64,000 bases of DNA, from assembly GCF_007483665.1 (NCBI RefSeq), contig NZ_ML660188.1, positions 129,105-193,104 of the forward strand, in the 5' to 3' direction. Of the stretch, positions 17,649-25,859 are shown in pieces (within the stretch, counting starts at the first letter, position 1; each line of letters opens with the position of its first letter). The notes beneath the pieces are model-generated. The model ran no database searches. It was not told the DNA's origin and was given only the letters and a program-made list of their open reading frames with translations. Origin of the DNA: Catellatospora sichuanensis. GTDB lineage: Bacteria > Actinomycetota > Actinomycetes > Mycobacteriales > Micromonosporaceae. A program made the translations under genes and the position numbers.

Positions 17649-17662
17649 GTGTACTAGTACGC
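17649..17662. promoter_or_regulatory. Second identical operator abutting the regulator start codon
   Basis: GTGTACTAGTACGC recurs here base for base, 68 bases from the first copy, and ends exactly at the GTG start codon at 17663. Binding here would block transcription or translation of the regulator itself. Confidence 0.75.
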
Positions 17663-18577
17663 GTGAGTACCGAGCCGCCCTACCGGCAGATCGTCGGGCA
17701 GATCCGGGCACAGATCGACGGCGGGCAGCTGCGCCCCGGCGACCGGGTGCCCTCGGCCCGGCAGATCACCGCCGAGTGGGGCGTGGCGATCGCCACCGCG
17801 ACGAAGGTCCTCGCGACGCTGCGCACCGAAGGGCTGGTCGAGGCGGTACGCGGGGTCGGCACCGTCGTCGCCGACCGTGGCGAACCCGCCGAACCCGTCC
17901 GTCGCGAGCGGCGACCGCGCCCCGCTTCCGCCGAGCCGACCCGCGAGCAGATGGTGCGCCGCGCGATGGCGCTCGCCGACGCCGAGGGCCTGGAGGCGGT
18001 CTCCATGCGCCGCCTGGCCACCGAGTTCGGACTGGCCACGATGAGCCTCTACCGCTTCGTACGCGGCAAGGACGACCTGGTCCGGCTGATGATCGACGCC
18101 GCGTTCGCGGAGGCGCCGTTGCCCGCCGTACCGCCGAAAGGGGTGCATGCGCAGCTCACGCTGGTCAGCCGCCAGCTGTGGGGCATCTTCCGCCGGCACC
18201 ACTGGCTCGCCCCAGCGATGTCGATCACCCGCCCGGAGTTCGCGCCGCACGGCATCAAGTACACCGAGTTCGCGCTGGCCGCACTGGACCCGCTCGGGCT
18301 GCCGATCACCGAGATGATGCACATCCACCTGTCCGTCTTCGCCTTCGTCCGCGGCCTGGCGATGGGCTTCGCCACCGAGGCGCAGGCCGCTCAGCACACC
18401 GGCATGTCCAGTGACGAGTGGATGGAGCGGCAGGGCCAGGCCTTCGACGACCTGCTCGGCTCCGGCCGCTTCCCGATGGTCGCCCGCATCGCCGCGATCC
18501 CCGACTTCGAGCTCGGCCTGGACGCCGTCTTCGACTACGGCCTGCCCCGCTTCCTGCACGGCATCCTGCCGAAGTGA
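17663..18577 (+). CDS. Hybrid regulator: GntR DNA-binding domain fused to TetR-type domains
   Basis: A 304-residue regulator with two DNA-binding-type parts. Residues ~5-75 are a GntR winged helix (YRQIVGQIRAQIDGGQLRPGD, PSARQITAEWGVAIATATKVL, VRGVGTVV). From ~95 a TetR helix-turn-helix follows (MVRRAMALADAEGLEAVSMRRLATEFGL, MSLYRFVRGKDDLVRL), with a TetR C-terminal ligand domain to the end. This fusion is known in actinobacteria. GTG starts at 17615 and 17624 are also in frame, but 17663 keeps both operators outside the gene. It very likely represses itself and the divergent FAD monooxygenase. Confidence 0.88.
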   Translation: MSTEPPYRQIVGQIRAQIDGGQLRPGDRVPSARQITAEWGVAIATATKVLATLRTEGLVEAVRGVGTVVADRGEPAEPVRRERRPRPASAEPTREQMVRRAMALADAEGLEAVSMRRLATEFGLATMSLYRFVRGKDDLVRLMIDAAFAEAPLPAVPPKGVHAQLTLVSRQLWGIFRRHHWLAPAMSITRPEFAPHGIKYTEFALAALDPLGLPITEMMHIHLSVFAFVRGLAMGFATEAQAAQHTGMSSDEWMERQGQAFDDLLGSGRFPMVARIAAIPDFELGLDAVFDYGLPRFLHGILPK

Positions 18578-18579
18578 TG

Positions 18580-18625
18580 GGAAGGGCACCTTCTACAACA
18601 CATAGCGATGTGAAGGTGCCCTTCC
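18580..18625. terminator. Bidirectional hairpin GGAAGGGCACCTTC, possible dispersed repeat
   Basis: The 14-base arms GGAAGGGCACCTTC (18580-18593) and GAAGGTGCCCTTCC (18612-18625) pair perfectly around an 18-base spacer that itself can form CACAT/ATGTG. It lies between convergent genes. From memory, similar GAAGGTGCCCTTCC hairpins are scattered through Micromonosporaceae intergenic regions; only this copy is seen here. Confidence 0.75.
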
Positions 18626-18630
18626 TTCGC

Positions 18631-19638
18631 TCAGGACTGGTAGGGGTTGGACGTGTAGGTGCGGGAGAGGCCGCCGGGGACGGTGAAGTACTCCACCGCG
18701 ACCTTCGCCGGGTCGGTCGCGAGCTGGCCGCGGCCCGGCAGGTCGTTGCCGTCGTCCCAGCCCCACGGCGCATTCGCCGAGTTGGTGGTGCAGTCGTAGG
18801 TGCCCGCGCCGCAGTCGCCGGAGTCGTCGCCGGCGAAGGTTCCCGGGCTCGCGAACAGGCCGGTGTTGGCCCGCTGCGCCCACAGCCCGCCGGAAGCGAA
18901 GATGTCGATCAGCTGGTAGCGCACGTCGCGGTCGTTGCCACTGGCGGGGGTCTCGGCGACGGTCGACGGGTAGTAGACGAGGCCGTCACCGTCGATGTTG
19001 TACTGCGGGTAGGCCTTCAGCCCGTGGCCCTTGGCCTCCTGTGCGGTGACCGGGTGCAGGAATCCGTCGTGCGGCGAGGACTGCAGTTGCAGGGTGCCGT
19101 CGACGCTCTCCCGGCCGCTGGACCAGGTGCTGCCGGACGGGGTGTAGGAGAAGAAGTCGCTGTGCGCCACCGTCACCGCGGCGCGCAGCACGCCGTAGTC
19201 GGAGCCGTCGCGCTCGACGACCAGCAGCACGCCCTCGCCGTCGTTCTCGTGCTCGGTTTCGAAGAACGGGTGGTCCGTCCAGTCGCGGGGGTGGAAGAAG
19301 AGGTAGGTCAGGTACCAGTGGGTGCCGGTCTCCACGACGGAGAAGTAGGCGTGCGCGGCCAGCGAGACTCCCGCCTGACCGGTGCGGTCCCAGTTGTTGC
19401 GGCCGTTGAGGTCGCCGTCGAAGTCGACCTTCGTGATGTAGTCCGACTTCCCGCTCAGCGCGTGGCTGCCCGTGGCGTCGACGTCCTGGTAGTGGATCGG
19501 CGCCCAGCGCAGCGCCAGCTGCTCCCGGGTGACCGCCGCGCCCGCCGGCGTCGGCGCGATCAGCCCCGTCGCGGTGAGTGCGGTCGCCAGCGCGGCTACC
19601 ACCAGGGATCTCCCGGTGACCCTGAACCTGTCGAGCAT
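18631..19638 (-). CDS. Secreted protein with HEND motif, function unknown
   Basis: A 335-residue exported protein. A Sec-type signal peptide (VAALATALTATGLIAPTPAGA) is followed by a mature domain beginning LALRWAPIHYQDVDATGSH. The middle has HAYFSVVETGTHWYLTYLFFHPRDW and then TEHENDGEGVLLVVERDG, an H-E-N-D cluster followed by acidic residues. Overall this resembles Vps62- or NPP1-like extracellular beta-sandwich proteins, in which a histidine/acidic cluster binds a metal, but I cannot place it firmly. A late DCGAGTYDC may form a disulfide. It ends at a strong bidirectional hairpin, and its ATG follows a GGGAGC ribosome site. Confidence 0.75.
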   Translation of the reverse strand: MLDRFRVTGRSLVVAALATALTATGLIAPTPAGAAVTREQLALRWAPIHYQDVDATGSHALSGKSDYITKVDFDGDLNGRNNWDRTGQAGVSLAAHAYFSVVETGTHWYLTYLFFHPRDWTDHPFFETEHENDGEGVLLVVERDGSDYGVLRAAVTVAHSDFFSYTPSGSTWSSGRESVDGTLQLQSSPHDGFLHPVTAQEAKGHGLKAYPQYNIDGDGLVYYPSTVAETPASGNDRDVRYQLIDIFASGGLWAQRANTGLFASPGTFAGDDSGDCGAGTYDCTTNSANAPWGWDDGNDLPGRGQLATDPAKVAVEYFTVPGGLSRTYTSNPYQS

Positions 19639-19745
19639 GGTTGCTCCCTCATCCGTTTGGCATCGATGAGTGGAGATGTTATGCGGTCCAGAGCGGACAG
19701 AGCATGGCCGAGCGGCGAATGATCAGTAGCTCTTGCAAGACGATT

Positions 19746-19778
19746 CGCGCCGGGAGCGGCACTGCCGCTCCCGGCGCG
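19746..19778 (-). terminator. Terminator of the sugar dehydrogenase gene
   Basis: A perfect 15-base-pair stem (19746-19760 with 19764-19778, arm CGCGCCGGGAGCGGC) and a three-base loop. It lies 7 bases beyond the stop codon of the leftward CBM2-Fn3-dehydrogenase gene. Confidence 0.8.
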
Positions 19779-19784
19779 GCCGCC

Positions 19785-21788
19785 TCAGCCGAGCGCGACG
19801 TGCAGGATGCGCTCGTTGCTGTTGTTCGGCACGCTGTCCTTGTCCCCGGTGTTCGAGGTGGTCAGCCAGACGCCGCCGCTCGGCGACGGCTCGACGGTGC
19901 GCAGGCGGCCGTACGTGCCGACGAAGTACGACTGCACGTTGGTCAGGCTCGTCCCGCTGATCACCGCCCGGTACAGGCGCGTGCCGCGCAGGCAGGCCAC
20001 GTACAGCGCGTCGCGCACGATGGCGATGCCGCTGCACGAACCCTCCGACGTCGGGTAGGTGCGCTTGGGCGCGACGAACCCCGCCGTGCCGCACGTGCCC
20101 GTGGTCCCCTCGCAGGTCGGCCAGCCGTAGTTGCCGCCCCGTTCGATCAGGTTCGTCTCGTCCATGACGGTGTTGCCGAACTCCTGCTCCCACAACCGGC
20201 CCTGGGAGTCGAACGCCAGGCCCTGCGGGTTGCGGTGCCCGTAACTCCACACCAGGTTGCCGAACGGGTTGTCGGCGGGCACGGTGCCGTCGGGGTTGAG
20301 CCGCAGGATCTTGCCTTCGAGCCGGTTGCGGTCCTGCGCCCAGGACCCGTTCTGCGCGTCGCCCGAGGAGGCGTACAGCTTGCCGTCCGGGCCGAAGCGC
20401 AGCCGCCCGCCGTCGTGGTACTTGTTGCGCGCCATGCCGCTGACCAGCACGGTGAGCGTGGCGGTGTCGAGCCGGTCGTTCACCACCCGGATCCGCACGA
20501 CACGGTTGTCGGTCGGCGAGGTGTGCATGATGTACAGCCATCCGTCCGTGGCGTACGTCGGCGCGACCGCGATGCCCAGCAGGCCGCCCTCGCCCTCGGT
20601 GCTCTGCACGTTGGGCACGGTGCCCAGGGTCGTCTTCGCGCCCGTGGCCGGGTTGAGCCGGATGAGGTCGTGGGCGTCACGGCGGGAGTACACGATCGAG
20701 CCGTCGGGCAGCGTCGCCAGGCCCCACGGGATGTCGGTGTCGGTGGTCACCTGCGTCACCGTGCAGACCGTGCAGCCGCCGGTCGTGGCGACCGTGGCGG
20801 TGTTGCTCGGCGGACCGGCGTTGCCCGCCGCGTCACGGGCCCGGACCTGGTACTGGTAGGTGGTGTTCGCGGCGAGCCCGCTGTCGATGAACGTCGTCGC
20901 GGGCGGGTTGCCGCTGACCGTGCCGACGACGCTGCCGCCGCGGTAGACGTCGTAGGCACGCACGCCGACGTTGTCGGTCGCGGCCGTCCACTGCAGCGTG
21001 ACCGTGGTGCCCGAGGCGGATCCGGCGAGTTGGGTCGCGGCCGTGGGCGGCGTGGTGTCCGTCTGGCACAACGGCGGCGTGATGGTGACCGTCGAGCTGG
21101 CCTGGGACACGTTGCCGGCGGCATCGCGCGCGTTGACGTACAGGCCCCAGGTCGCGCCGGGCACGACGGTCAGGTTCGCCGACAGCGTGCCGCCGCCGAC
21201 CGAGGTCATCTGCTGCCCGTCGTGGTAGATGTCGTAGAACGCGACACCCACGTTGTCCGTCGCGGCGTTCCAGGCGAAGTTGACCGCGTTGCAGGTCAGG
21301 TTACTGATGCGGGCGTTGCCCGGCACCGTCGGCGGCTGCGTGTCCCCGGGTGCGGGCGACGACGGGGACGGCGTGGTCGTGCCCGTGCAGGCGACGCCGT
21401 TCATGGTGAAGGCGGTGGGGACCGGATTGGTGCCGGTCCAGCTGCCGTTGAAGCCGAAGGCGGTGCTCGCGTTGGTGGCCAGCGCCCCGTTGTAGGGGGC
21501 GTTGCGCACCGTGACCTGGCTGCCGGACTGGGTGTGGGTGCCGTTCCACAACTGGGTGACGGTCTGCCCGGCCGCGAAGGTCCAGCCGAGCTGCCAGCTG
21601 CTGACCGGGTCGCCGAGGTTGGTGACGCTCACGTTGGCACCGAACCCGCCGGACCACTGGCTGGAGATCGTATAGGTCACGCGGCAGCCCGCGGCCGCCT
21701 GCGCACTGATGGCGGTCACGGCGCCGGCCGCGACCAGGACGGTGGTGGCGGTCAGCAGGACCGCCAGTCGGCGTCTCGAGGTTCTCAT
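19785..21788 (-). CDS. Secreted CBM2-Fn3-Fn3-sugar dehydrogenase (PQQ/GSDH type)
   Basis: A 667-residue exported multidomain protein. In order: a signal peptide ending near AISAQA; a family 2 carbohydrate-binding module (about 34-135; CRVTYTISSQWSGGFGANV, SSWQLGWTFAAGQ, LWNGT) with terminal cysteines; a Ser/Pro/Thr linker; two fibronectin type III domains (about 150-240 and 248-335, each with ATDNVGV and RDAAGN); and a six-bladed soluble glucose/sorbosone-dehydrogenase domain (DIPWGLATLPDGSIVYSRRD, EGGLLGIAVAP, HDGGRLRFGPDGKLYAS, GHRNPQGLAFD). It probably binds cellulose or chitin and oxidises sugar ends outside the cell, perhaps feeding electrons to redox partners. ATG 21788 gives a proper signal peptide. 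Confidence 0.9.
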   Translation of the reverse strand: MRTSRRRLAVLLTATTVLVAAGAVTAISAQAAAGCRVTYTISSQWSGGFGANVSVTNLGDPVSSWQLGWTFAAGQTVTQLWNGTHTQSGSQVTVRNAPYNGALATNASTAFGFNGSWTGTNPVPTAFTMNGVACTGTTTPSPSSPAPGDTQPPTVPGNARISNLTCNAVNFAWNAATDNVGVAFYDIYHDGQQMTSVGGGTLSANLTVVPGATWGLYVNARDAAGNVSQASSTVTITPPLCQTDTTPPTAATQLAGSASGTTVTLQWTAATDNVGVRAYDVYRGGSVVGTVSGNPPATTFIDSGLAANTTYQYQVRARDAAGNAGPPSNTATVATTGGCTVCTVTQVTTDTDIPWGLATLPDGSIVYSRRDAHDLIRLNPATGAKTTLGTVPNVQSTEGEGGLLGIAVAPTYATDGWLYIMHTSPTDNRVVRIRVVNDRLDTATLTVLVSGMARNKYHDGGRLRFGPDGKLYASSGDAQNGSWAQDRNRLEGKILRLNPDGTVPADNPFGNLVWSYGHRNPQGLAFDSQGRLWEQEFGNTVMDETNLIERGGNYGWPTCEGTTGTCGTAGFVAPKRTYPTSEGSCSGIAIVRDALYVACLRGTRLYRAVISGTSLTNVQSYFVGTYGRLRTVEPSPSGGVWLTTSNTGDKDSVPNNSNERILHVALG

Positions 21789-22060
21789 GGGGTCTCCGTT
21801 GACGAACAGGGCATCGCGGGCGAAGGCCACGACGACATCATGGACCGGTATCGGGGGTCGGCGACGGAACGGCACGTCACCGTCGGTCGAGCGGCAAGCA
21901 GGTGTCGCCGGCACCGTCTCTTCGTCAGCCGGCGGAGGAACGCGTATGCCCTGTACGCGACCGGCGTCCACGCTCATTGCAGCGCGGCAAAGACTCCCGT
22001 TCGGAGCTTAAGGGACACAATGGGCTCACACAAGCGAAGCGCGTCGATGCCGCAAAGCGA

Positions 22061-22285
22061 TCAGAAGCTCGACCCGGACCCGCTGTCGCCGCTGCCGCCG
22101 CCCCCGTCGCTCCAGCTCCCGCCGTCGCCGAAGGTCTGCGAGTGGTGCTCACCGGCCGAGCCGACGCCGTCCCCCGACGCCGACGACGGCCTGCCTGAGC
22201 GCACGTTCGACCACACGATGAACACCATGATCGCCAGCCAGCCGCCGGGAATCACGACGAAGCAGAGCAGCGCACCGAGATCCAT
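22061..22285 (-). CDS. Small membrane protein with Gly/Ser-rich tail
   Basis: A 74-residue protein with one N-terminal membrane helix (GALLCFVVIPGGWLAIMVFIVW) and a cytosolic or external tail of Ser, Gly and Asp (GDGGSWSDGGGGSGDSGSG) ending in SSF. GGGGAGGA a few bases before the ATG is a strong ribosome site, which is the main argument that the gene is real. Function unknown. The 272 bases between this gene and the sugar dehydrogenase gene to its left hold the latter's promoter region and no further gene that I can see. Confidence 0.65.
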   Translation of the reverse strand: MDLGALLCFVVIPGGWLAIMVFIVWSNVRSGRPSSASGDGVGSAGEHHSQTFGDGGSWSDGGGGSGDSGSGSSF

Positions 22286-22336
22286 GAATCCTCCCCGCCA
22301 GCGATCATGGCACAGCGATGGGACGGCGACGACCGC

Positions 22337-23557
22337 TCACGCGGGCTCCGCGACGACCTCCGACGCACCGCCGCCGGGCAGCCAGCGCACCGCGGCCAGC
22401 CCGACCAGGACGATCGGCACGGCGAACAGGGCCGCGAGCGGCGCGATGCCCAACCACAGTGAGCCGAACCCGAAGCATCCGTACACGGCCAGTGCACCCA
22501 ACTGCGCGCCGAACCCCGACACGGACAGCACGGTCGCCCGGGTGTGTCCGCTCATCGTGTGCTGCAGCCGCGCCTCCGTCAGCACCCGGGTCAGCTGCAA
22601 CAGTCCGAAGCAGACCGCGATCGGCACGAGCCCGGCCAGTCCCCCGGCCAGTGCGCCGATCGCCAGCGCCACCCCGGCCGCGGCGATCGTCGAACCGGTC
22701 GCCAAGGGCGTCGCCCGCCAGCGCTCGGCCAGCGCGCTGCCCAGCGCCATCGCCGCGATCAGCGCCGCGATGACCAGCGGCACCCCGGCGGTGGCCACGC
22801 CCAGGTCGCGGACCAGCAGCGGCCCGTACTCGTCGAGCGCGCTCAGGCTCGGCACGGCCGCGGCGATCAGCACCGTGTGCCACACCCGCCGGTCGGTGCG
22901 CACCTCGGCGATACCGTCCCGGAGATTGCGCAGGTAGGCCCGCCCGCCCGTGGACCGTTCGCGGCGCACCCGGGGCCGCTCGGGCATGGCCAGCGCCGCC
23001 GCGGCACTGCCCAGGCAGGCCAGCACACTGCCCGCGGCGATGAGTCCGTAACCCCCCAGGGCGTACACCGGCCAGGCCAGCGCGCTCGCGGCCAGCATCG
23101 ACACCATGGCCACGGTCGCGGCCCGCCCCGCGAGCGCGGTGTAGCGGTCCGTCGCATCAGCCGCCGCGAGCTCGTCGAAGAGCAGCGCCTCCTTGGTGCC
23201 GGAACTGATCGCGCTGCGCACGCCCCACAGCACGAACCCGACCGCGAACCCGGCATACGTCGGCCACAGGAACCAGGTGGCGAACCCGACCGCCCGCATG
23301 AGCGCGCCGAAAGCGAGCAGCCTGCGCCGGGAGTAGGTGTCCGCCCACGCCCCCGACGGCACCTCCAGCGCGAATGCGACCGCGCTCCAGATGACGAAAA
23401 GCGAGGTCACCTGTGCGGTGGACAGGCCCGAGTCGGCCATCAGCAGCGCGTAGAACGGGAAGAACAGCACACCCTCGTCGCAGGCCCGCAGCGCCGCGTA
23501 GATCCGGCCCAGCCTGCGCACCGGCGGCGTCACCGCGGTCCCCCTGTGGGTCACCAT
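22337..23557 (-). CDS. MFS transporter
   Basis: A 406-residue major facilitator protein with about twelve membrane helices. The loop between helices 2 and 3 (EVPSGAWADTYSRRRLLAFGAL) is the MFS motif A variant with G-x-x-A-D-x-x-x-R-R. FVLWGVRSAISSGTKEALLFDEL marks the subgroup often annotated as multidrug or macrolide-like efflux, but the substrate cannot be told. Its start lies 75 bases from the divergent APH-like gene. Confidence 0.88.
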   Translation of the reverse strand: MVTHRGTAVTPPVRRLGRIYAALRACDEGVLFFPFYALLMADSGLSTAQVTSLFVIWSAVAFALEVPSGAWADTYSRRRLLAFGALMRAVGFATWFLWPTYAGFAVGFVLWGVRSAISSGTKEALLFDELAAADATDRYTALAGRAATVAMVSMLAASALAWPVYALGGYGLIAAGSVLACLGSAAAALAMPERPRVRRERSTGGRAYLRNLRDGIAEVRTDRRVWHTVLIAAAVPSLSALDEYGPLLVRDLGVATAGVPLVIAALIAAMALGSALAERWRATPLATGSTIAAAGVALAIGALAGGLAGLVPIAVCFGLLQLTRVLTEARLQHTMSGHTRATVLSVSGFGAQLGALAVYGCFGFGSLWLGIAPLAALFAVPIVLVGLAAVRWLPGGGASEVVAEPA

Positions 23558-23632
23558 TCGTCCACCCTGCCGGGATGCCCGCGCGTACGCAATCCGGTTG
23601 CCCGCACGCCCCCGCCCGGTAGGTTGCGGAGC

Positions 23633-24520
23633 ATGATCCCTGCCGACGTTCTCTCCTCGTTGGCTGGTGGACCGGCCACCCTGCTGACCCTCGAGGCCCG
23701 GCCGCTCGGCGGCGACGGCGCGGCCACCGCCGCGGTCACGCTGCTGACCGGGACACTGCGGCACGGCCCCGACGAGCGTTCGTTCTCCCTGGTACGCAAG
23801 CAGTTCCGCCCCCTCGCCACAGGCCGCCACGCGGTCGGCTCGCACGACGAACGGCACTGGGCGTACTGGCGCCGCGAACCGCTCGCGTACGCCTCGGGGC
23901 TGCTGCCGACCGGCCCAGGCCTGGCCGCGCCGCGCTGCCTCGGCGTCACCGAGGACGCGGTCTACCTGGCGCACGTCACCGGCCCGCGCGAGGACCCGCG
24001 CACGGCCGCTCAACGGCTTGCCGTTTGGCAGGCCGGCATCGCACCACCGGACCTGCCCTGGCTGGCCGGGCACCAGCTGGCACAGCGGATCGCGGTGAGC
24101 GACCTCGACTGGACGGCCGTCGACGCCCTGCCGCAGGCGGTCGCGATCTGGTCGCGGCGGCGCGAACTGCTCGCCGAACTGGACGCGGTGCCGTCGGCGC
24201 TCAGCCACGGCGACTTCCACCGCGACCAGCTGGTGGCCGCCGGGGACGTGACCGTCGTGCTGGACTGGGGCACGCTGGGCGTCGCCCCGGCGGGAGCCGA
24301 CGTCGCCCACCTCGCGCTGAGCACCCTGGACGGCAGCCTCGTCGATGCCTATCTCGCCGCCGCCGGGCACCGGCTCGATCCGGAGGCCGTTCGCCGCGGC
24401 TACCAGCTCACCCTGGTCCTGACCGCGGTGAGTCGGCTGCACTGGATGCTGACCCGCGGCGTGCGGCCTCCGCCGGGATACCTGCGGTTTCTGACCCGAC
24501 AGATCGACGCGATCAGCTGA
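23633..24520 (+). CDS. Aminoglycoside phosphotransferase (APH)-like kinase
   Basis: A 295-residue kinase-fold protein of the APH/choline kinase group. SHGDFHRDQL (residues 191-200) is the catalytic loop with Asp194, although the usual asparagine is a glutamine. VVLDWGTLGVAPAGADVAHL is the metal-binding DxG segment (Asp211). The N-lobe is short and poorly conserved. Such proteins phosphorylate small hydroxylated molecules; resistance is possible but not shown. TAGGTT lies 7 bases before ATG 23633, so the mRNA is probably leaderless. Confidence 0.82.
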   Translation: MIPADVLSSLAGGPATLLTLEARPLGGDGAATAAVTLLTGTLRHGPDERSFSLVRKQFRPLATGRHAVGSHDERHWAYWRREPLAYASGLLPTGPGLAAPRCLGVTEDAVYLAHVTGPREDPRTAAQRLAVWQAGIAPPDLPWLAGHQLAQRIAVSDLDWTAVDALPQAVAIWSRRRELLAELDAVPSALSHGDFHRDQLVAAGDVTVVLDWGTLGVAPAGADVAHLALSTLDGSLVDAYLAAAGHRLDPEAVRRGYQLTLVLTAVSRLHWMLTRGVRPPPGYLRFLTRQIDAIS

Positions 24521-24576
24521 CGGCCGGCCGGCCGGTGACGGCGTGGACCCTTGCGGCGGGCACTTCGACTGACGGC

Positions 24577-24610
24577 CCGGTCGGCAGCCCACGGGTGGGC
24601 CGCCGACCGG
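24577..24610. terminator. Bidirectional terminator hairpin
   Basis: CCGGTCGGC (24577-24585) pairs with GCCGACCGG (24602-24610), and GCCCAC pairs with GTGGGC inside, with one A/C mismatch and a GG turn. It sits between the convergent APH-like gene and the sigma-factor operon. Confidence 0.7.
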
Positions 24611-24627
24611 ACGTCCGGGCGGAGTGG

Positions 24628-25290
24628 TCAGTTGGGCGTCCGGCCTGCCGGCGGCGTGGGACGGGCCAGGCAGGAGGGCACCGTCATGACGACGACCGGA
24701 CGCACCATCGTGCTGCGCCCGTCCGCGAGATGATCGATGGCATAGCCGATCACCAGCGTGTCCGCGGCCGGGAGGTACTGCGGCCGGATGATGATGAAGA
24801 CGCCGTCCTCACGCAGCTGGTACTCGAGCGGAGTCGTGGCGTGCTCGGGGGTGCCCGGGACCGGCAGCTCGTACACGACGTCGTACGCGGGCTCGCCGGT
24901 GCACTGGCCGTCGGGCACCATGCCCATCACGACGGTGCGCGCACCGGCACGTGCCAGCGCGGCGTTCAGCTTCGCGGGGTCCGTCAGCTCGGCTGCATCG
25001 AAGCTGACCTCGACCGACCCGTCGGCATTCGTGCCGACGGAGTACGCCTCGGCCGGTTCGGCCCAGGGTTCGGCTACCGCCAGCACGCCGGCGGCCGCGA
25101 ACACGGCCGCCCCCGCCAACGCCATCGCCAGACGGCGGCGAGCCGGGCGGGGCCGGGTCGGCGGGGTCCCGTGTGCGGTCAGCACGCGGTCGAGCATGGC
25201 GCGGGCGTACGGGTCGTGCGGGTCGGGGGCGGGCGGGGCCGGGTCGGCGGCTCTCAGCCGGGCCAGGGTGTCGCTGCTGCGGTCGTTCAT
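24628..25290 (-). CDS. Single-pass membrane protein, candidate anti-sigma factor
   Basis: A 220-residue protein: a cytosolic N-terminus of about 53 residues, one membrane helix (RLAMALAGAAVFAAAGVLAVA), then an extracytoplasmic domain of about 140 residues (EVSFDAAELTDPAKLNAALARAGARTVVMG, LREDGVFIIIRPQYL). It overlaps the ECF sigma gene by ATGA and follows it, which is where anti-sigma factors lie. The cytosolic part lacks the HxxxCxxC zinc motif of ZAS anti-sigma factors, so it would be a different type. No enzyme motif is seen. Confidence 0.75.
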   Translation of the reverse strand: MNDRSSDTLARLRAADPAPPAPDPHDPYARAMLDRVLTAHGTPPTRPRPARRRLAMALAGAAVFAAAGVLAVAEPWAEPAEAYSVGTNADGSVEVSFDAAELTDPAKLNAALARAGARTVVMGMVPDGQCTGEPAYDVVYELPVPGTPEHATTPLEYQLREDGVFIIIRPQYLPAADTLVIGYAIDHLADGRSTMVRPVVVMTVPSCLARPTPPAGRTPN

Positions 25291-25859
25291 GAGCTGGTGT
25301 TCCCTTCGGCGACGATCGACGGCATGGGCAGGCGGGTTGTCGCATGGGCGCCGGTTTCCTCGGTGGCCAGCAGCCGGGCCGCGAACCGGCGCCGGGCGCG
25401 GTGCAGACGCACCTTGACCGCGGTACGGCTGCAGCCCAGGACGAGGGCCATCTCGGCCACGTCCAGGCCCTCCCACTCGGTCAGGCGCAGGACCTCCTGA
25501 TCGGCCGGGGACAGCCCGGCCAGTACGGCCCGCACCCGCAGGTGCTCGTCTACCTGCCCGGCGTGGTCCGCCACGGTGGCGTCGGCCCCGACGGCGGCTT
25601 TGGCGGACAGCCGGTCCCTGCGGGCACGGGCCCGCAGCTCGTTGGCGATCACGTGCCGGGCGGTGGCGTACAGCCAGGCCCGCGGGTGTTCGGCGGGCAG
25701 CTGCGCGAAGCGGCGCCATGCGACGAGGAACGTGCCGGAGACGACGTCTCCGGCCGCGTCGGGGCCTACCCGACGGGTGGCGAAACGCGTCAGCTCCGCG
25801 TAATGGGCGTCGAACAGCTCTTCGAAGCGCTCTCTGGCGGCCGCGTCGTCTGGTTCCAT
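25287..25859 (-). CDS. ECF RNA polymerase sigma factor
   Basis: A 190-residue ECF sigma factor. Region 2 (FEELFDAHYAELTRFATRRVG, DVVSGTFLVAWRRFAQLP, AWLYATARHVIANELRAR) binds core polymerase and the -10. Region 4 (LSPADQEVLRLTEWEGLDVAEMALVLGCSRTAVKVRLHRARRRF) binds the -35. The next gene, overlapping by four bases, is a single-pass membrane protein that may hold it inactive. Target promoters are not identifiable here. Confidence 0.93.
   Translation of the reverse strand: MEPDDAAARERFEELFDAHYAELTRFATRRVGPDAAGDVVSGTFLVAWRRFAQLPAEHPRAWLYATARHVIANELRARARRDRLSAKAAVGADATVADHAGQVDEHLRVRAVLAGLSPADQEVLRLTEWEGLDVAEMALVLGCSRTAVKVRLHRARRRFAARLLATEETGAHATTRLPMPSIVAEGNTSS

Noticed and set aside
19641-22937. 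A 1098-codon plus-strand frame opposite the sugar dehydrogenase and MFS genes
   Set aside because: It is the antisense shadow of well-supported minus-strand domains (CBM2, Fn3, dehydrogenase, MFS); its translation is Arg/His/Gly/Val-rich with no domain pattern.
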